A DNA stretch of 64,000 nucleotides from Sistotremastrum niveocremeum HHB9708 (lineage: Eukaryota; Basidiomycota; Agaricomycetes; Sistotremastrales; Sistotremastraceae), in NCBI GenBank assembly GCA_001630475.1, contig KV419402.1:909491-973490 (forward strand). The letters are read 5' to 3'. Both the position numbers and the translations under genes were made by a program. Positions 60,384 to 64,000 of this stretch are shown piece by piece (within the stretch, counting starts at the first letter, position 1; each line of letters begins with the position of its first letter). The notes beneath the pieces are model-generated. The model was not told the DNA's origin. It worked only from the letters and a program-made list of their open reading frames with translations, and ran no database searches.

Positions 60384-61840
60384 ATGCTCAATAGGGTCGC
60401 TCGTTCGCGAATCTTGGTCGGTAAATTAGGACGGTTGAGTCGTGCAGCCAGTCAAGTCTCGTGCGTCTTTGAAAGCTTTACCGACTCTATTTTCTTGTCT
60501 ATTTACCATATAAATCATTTAGGCCGTCTACATCATCATCTATTCCTTCCACATCATCAGAGGAGACTGTCATTCTCCCACCACGAAGTTCTCTCCCCGC
60601 CACCTTCCTCGAGATAAAACATGGCCAGCCAGCCGCTCTTCTACACCTTCGATCATACCATCCCTCACTCCTAAACCTCTTCATCCACTTCGCAGCCCAC
60701 AGTGCGGAAGCATTAGGCATACCTCTTTCACGGCCCGTCTCATTACCCACTCAAAGGTCTCTCTGGACCGTCCCCCGCTCACCCTTCGTCCACAAAAAAT
60801 CACAAGAGAATTTCGAAAGAAAAACTCACAAACGTCTCTTGAAAGCCTGGGATACGAATCCTGGTGTGATCGACAAATGGATGCGATACCTGCAGAGACA
60901 TAGTCTTGCGGGTGTAGGGATGAGGGTTGTCAAGTGGGAGAGGGTACCGCTTGGGATTGGGAGGACGACTTTGGATGATGTGATGAAAGGAAGAGGTGGG
61001 GAGGATGGGAAGGCTTTGAAGGCTTTAACGCCGAGAGAGAGGATGATGGCTTTGAGTGCGAAGATTGTTGCGGAGGAGTCAAAGACTACCGGGAAGCCGA
61101 CGACTTCGGGAGCGAGAGGGCAGGCGAAGGGAGGCAGACAGAAGCCGAGGTCTCAGCAAAAAGGCCATGGTGCTCAGATTGCTGAGCAACGACCTCTTGT
61201 CGACTTTGTGACTCAGAGCGAGCCGGTCCTCTCGAGTCTTGTGCGGTCTGCTACGGAGGAGCAGATGAAGCCATCGCCCAAACGACCCGAGTTCTCTGTC
61301 TATGGGCAAATCCTGGATCAACTTGCCGGCGACGATATTCCTCCTACTCCATCCGCGAGCGACCTACCACCTCTCCTTGAAGCCTCTGCCGACGCTACTA
61401 CGAAAACTGCGACGCAGCCCGTCGACATTGAATCCCTCCCTGGTCGATCTGTCGGTGTCGAAGATTCGCCGGTGGTTTCAGAATTCGATGACTCCACGTC
61501 TTCTATTCCGTTCTCAGACGATGTTACCACTTCCTCTCAGGCATCCTTAACTCCTATGACGGCAGCCTCAATTCAAGAGGATGTTAGGAACGACTCTCAC
61601 ACCTCCGCATCTAGCGTGGAAGCGCCGAAGGAGAACGAGAATCCGGCTCTGAGCCATGCAGCGCCTTCAGATTCGGAAGCCGCTGCCTTCTCGAGCACGA
61701 GACAAACTTCGAGCTCGTCGACGGAGGACGTAGCTGAGTCGACGAAGGACACTTCACAGTCGGATATTGCATCGGCTGCTTGGGAGCTGTTGGTGCGACC
61801 GACGTCCAAACCTCGTGACGGCGGGGACAAAAAACCGTGA
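60384..61840 (+). CDS. Mitochondrial ribosomal protein uS10m with long C-terminal extension
   Basis: Two exons (60384-60460 and 60523-61840) give 464 residues. The N-terminus (MLNRVARSRILVGKLGRLSR) is basic, free of acidic residues and rich in Arg, Leu and Ser, a likely mitochondrial presequence. Residues about 78-172 are a complete uS10 core: FIHFAAHSAEALGIPLSRPV, TQRSLWTVPRSPFVHKKSQE, NFERKTHKRLLKAWD, then WMRYLQRHSLAGVGM. The frame continues for about 290 residues beyond the core. This tail has a Lys/Arg/Gln part and then acidic Ser/Thr-rich sequence, and ends DGGDKKP. Yeast Rsm10 and bacterial uS10 lack such a tail. The splice (phase 2, making a Ser codon) keeps the frame exactly. A fused open frame running on by accident is possible but the composition is protein-like throughout. 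Confidence 0.88.
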
Positions 61841-62243
61841 TCTACAGTCCAGTCCGGTGTTCTAATGAGTCCCTATCATTACCAATGAAGTCATCTAATC
61901 GTCCCGTCGATCGCCTGTGCATTGAGTTCTAATCACACTAGAGTGGTTGCATTGTTCACGCTATTGTAGTATTAGGCAGAACTAATCGAATTCTAATGCC
62001 ATTTTTATTACTGAAGAACAAGACGGCTTTCCAGGGCTCTGGGTATTGTCGTAAGACTGCGTGATGCGAGTGAGGTCAGCGATAACTTTAATTGTAGTGG
62101 TAAGACGGTGAGCTGGGGCACGTGTAAACTCCGCTCGCCTCCTTGTTCTCCTCCCTCACCATCGACCAGACGGGCTCAGCGTCGTCTCTGTAACAGCATA
62201 TATAGATCCCAAACACGATCCAGCAAGGCAGAAAACTAGTTTC
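61841..62243. promoter_or_regulatory. Promoter region with E-box and TATA of the terminal gene
   Basis: About 400 bp before the last gene. CACGTG lies at 62119-62124. A TATATA element lies at 62199-62204, about 40 bp before the ATG, followed by a short leader. The upstream part holds the uS10m 3' end. Confidence 0.45.
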
Positions 62244-64000
62244 ATGCCTTCAATGGCTGCTGGATTCCCTCCACAAAGCGGGGTGATCGCTGAATCGTCA
62301 TCCGAGTCCGGCTACTCTCATTGGCTTACTGCTTCTTATAATCTTCACCCTTCAAAGCTATCGGACTGGGTCCACATCTCCCCTTCCAAAGACGACGTTT
62401 TAATGGACTCAAATTCCAACACTCCTCATCACATCCATCCAACTCAGGGCGCTCTTCCAGATCCCGCACTGTCCCACGCTCCCCAGATTGCCCAACCGAA
62501 TTCACAATATGCAATCGACGTCCCATATCATAATGTCTCCCAGCAAAATTATCCTTATTTCAATTCCTTGGGCTACGTTCACTCGGGTCGTACCATTTAT
62601 TCCACCCATCTCAATACCCCTCTCCCCGACGCCATTGATAACCACCTTGCCACTTATAATGCCACCGTACCATCTCCTTTAGCATTTCCTGCCATCTCTT
62701 CGCATAACACCAGCCCTTCCGACGGCTCTAGCTCCCAGGATACTCCTAGAAACTTTCGTAATAAGCCAGAATTGTCGCCATTCGATACTTCGAAGCATCT
62801 CTCGCCGTACGGCGACGCCACTGACCTCTCCTCCATCCTCAAAAACTCGGAGCGAATTCGAATGAACGGAGACGACGACAGTCTCTCCTGTCTCAGGACG
62901 ACGTTCGATCCTGCGGATCCACATAACCCTTCGTTGTATCGACCACCGTCTCCAAAGCCCTCGCTCCATGCACTTCTTCCGAAGCTTTCCCAGCCCTTCT
63001 CATTCAGAACCACCGACTCATCGCCACTCAGTTCTGCACCCCCTTCTCGCCATTCGACACCTACTCCCGGACCTAATAAACGACGGCCACCATCCCGCTT
63101 TGAGCCTAGCGCTATCACTTTGAACCCAGAGTGGCGGCTAGGAAACGACGCGCGCGATATCCATCGATACGGCACTCGATCAAAATTGCCTTCGGCATTA
63201 GATCAAGAAGTATCGGTTCGAGAAATGGCCGATGACATGGCTCGTATTCGAGGCGGAGTCATTGTCGTTCAGGGGAAAGAGTTACCTATCACTATCTCGC
63301 GCGAGAGATCCGTGAAAGGTACGAAAGAGGGCCCCTTGAAAGCTCCGGTCGCGCAGACTAGCCGAAAAAGCTCTGAGAATCCTACGCCGCAGCCTCCGGA
63401 ACAGGCTGTGCCAGAGCCGCGCCGTAAATCTGTTCCTTTGCAGCGGCAGGAAACAACGATGAGCTCTCCTTCTTCGAAGGATCCCATTCCGACCCCAGAG
63501 ATACCGCAAAAACGAAAGCGGGCGACCAAACCCGCCAAAAAAGCGGGGCCTGCAGTTGTGGAGCTCCTCGACGAGGATGCACTGTATGACTCCGTGGAAT
63601 CGGATGACGACGACGACGTCGCTGATACTGACAACTACTCTCCCAATAAGAGACGCAAGTCCCAGCGAAACCGTCCTAGAATTTCTTCTAGTATGGCTAT
63701 GGTGAAGAAGCCCGTCGTCACTTCCTCCGAACCGTCGTCTTCTCGAACTCGTCCTTCTCGTTCTACAATCATTCCATCTTCTGTGCCTGAAAAAGAAATA
63801 ACGACAAAGACGAGAGGCTCTCGTCGCGCTCCCAACAGCTCAGCTCCTGTCTCCAAGGCGCCCGGCCAGACCTCTCTGCCTCCTGCCCCGTCCCTTGAAC
63901 TTTTGGGCGACGAGGCGGACGCAGAGGGGGAAACGGACGACGAGCTCGAATCGACAACTCTCATCGACCTGAACAACGCTTCAGAAGTCCGCATCTTTCC
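62244..64000 (+). CDS. Long disordered nuclear-type protein (partial, 3' end outside)
   Basis: From the ATG at 62244 a single frame is open to the window end without an intron, at least 585 codons. The N-terminus is Ser/His/Pro/Asn-rich (SSESGYSHWLTASYNLHPSK). The middle is low complexity with phosphorylation-type SP/TP sites. Two basic clusters look like nuclear localisation signals: KRKRATKPAKKAG and NKRRKSQRNR. They are separated by an acidic patch (ESDDDDDVADTD). One ordered-looking piece is VREMADDMARIRGGVIVVQG. The protein is probably a nuclear regulator whose folded domain lies downstream of the window, but no known family was recognised, so function is left open. Confidence 0.75.
   Translation, partial: MPSMAAGFPPQSGVIAESSSESGYSHWLTASYNLHPSKLSDWVHISPSKDDVLMDSNSNTPHHIHPTQGALPDPALSHAPQIAQPNSQYAIDVPYHNVSQQNYPYFNSLGYVHSGRTIYSTHLNTPLPDAIDNHLATYNATVPSPLAFPAISSHNTSPSDGSSSQDTPRNFRNKPELSPFDTSKHLSPYGDATDLSSILKNSERIRMNGDDDSLSCLRTTFDPADPHNPSLYRPPSPKPSLHALLPKLSQPFSFRTTDSSPLSSAPPSRHSTPTPGPNKRRPPSRFEPSAITLNPEWRLGNDARDIHRYGTRSKLPSALDQEVSVREMADDMARIRGGVIVVQGKELPITISRERSVKGTKEGPLKAPVAQTSRKSSENPTPQPPEQAVPEPRRKSVPLQRQETTMSSPSSKDPIPTPEIPQKRKRATKPAKKAGPAVVELLDEDALYDSVESDDDDDVADTDNYSPNKRRKSQRNRPRISSSMAMVKKPVVTSSEPSSSRTRPSRSTIIPSSVPEKEITTKTRGSRRAPNSSAPVSKAPGQTSLPPAPSLELLGDEADAEGETDDELESTTLIDLNNASEVRIF

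Overview
This is a 64 kb stretch of a fungal nuclear chromosome. Genes are split by many short introns (mostly 49-62 nt, GT...AG), exons are short and intergenic gaps are mostly 0.2-3 kb. The gene set includes a C2-NACHT-WD40 receptor-like protein, a two-member family of fucosyltransferase-like membrane proteins, a HVA1/TUDOR-type small protein and a Zn2Cys6 regulator. Together these point to a basidiomycete, probably Agaricomycotina; the order cannot be fixed from sequence alone. I see no rRNA, convincing tRNA, CRISPR array, or intact transposon.

Layout. 0-6 kb: the 3' end of an unknown gene, a coding-like relic, then the C2-NACHT-WD40 gene (+). 6.2-8.2 kb: RIO1 atypical kinase (+). 10.2-11.8 and 18.9-20.4 kb: two paralogous type II membrane, O-fucosyltransferase-like genes (+). 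Three minus-strand genes lie between them: an aldehyde dehydrogenase, a type II/Prx5 peroxiredoxin and an unknown protein with a Gly-rich tail. 20.8-29.3 kb (-): amino-acid/GABA permease, magnesium-dependent phosphatase MDP-1, and a KIN1/PAR-1/MARK kinase with a C-terminal KA1 domain. 30.6-32.8 kb (+): a TOPORS-like RING E3. 33.3-34.8 kb (-): a homeodomain factor with a 12-nt microexon. 38.0-40.5 kb (+): D-xylulokinase. 40.9-41.3 kb (-): HVA1/TUDOR-type protein. 41.7-48.3 kb (-): the Golgi/endosome protein MON2. 50.3-52.3 kb (-): an unrecognised acidic protein built from an array of phase-0 mini-exons. 55.3-60.0 kb (+): Zn2Cys6 transcription factor. 60.4-61.8 kb (+): mitochondrial ribosomal protein uS10m with a very long C-terminal extension. 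62.2 kb to the edge (+): a long, disordered, nuclear-looking protein cut by the window end.

Most genes are unrelated housekeeping or regulatory genes (ribosome maturation, redox, transport, polarity kinase, pentose metabolism, membrane traffic, mitochondrial translation), so I infer no operon-like cluster. The least explained features are the mini-exon array gene (50.3-52.3 kb), the 12-nt homeodomain microexon (33992-34003), a 420 bp MITE-like inverted-repeat element (54673-55092), and the conserved architecture of the two fucosyltransferase-like paralogues. Exon boundaries were derived by hand from reading frame and splice signals. Where I quote exact exon coordinates, the summed lengths stay in frame.
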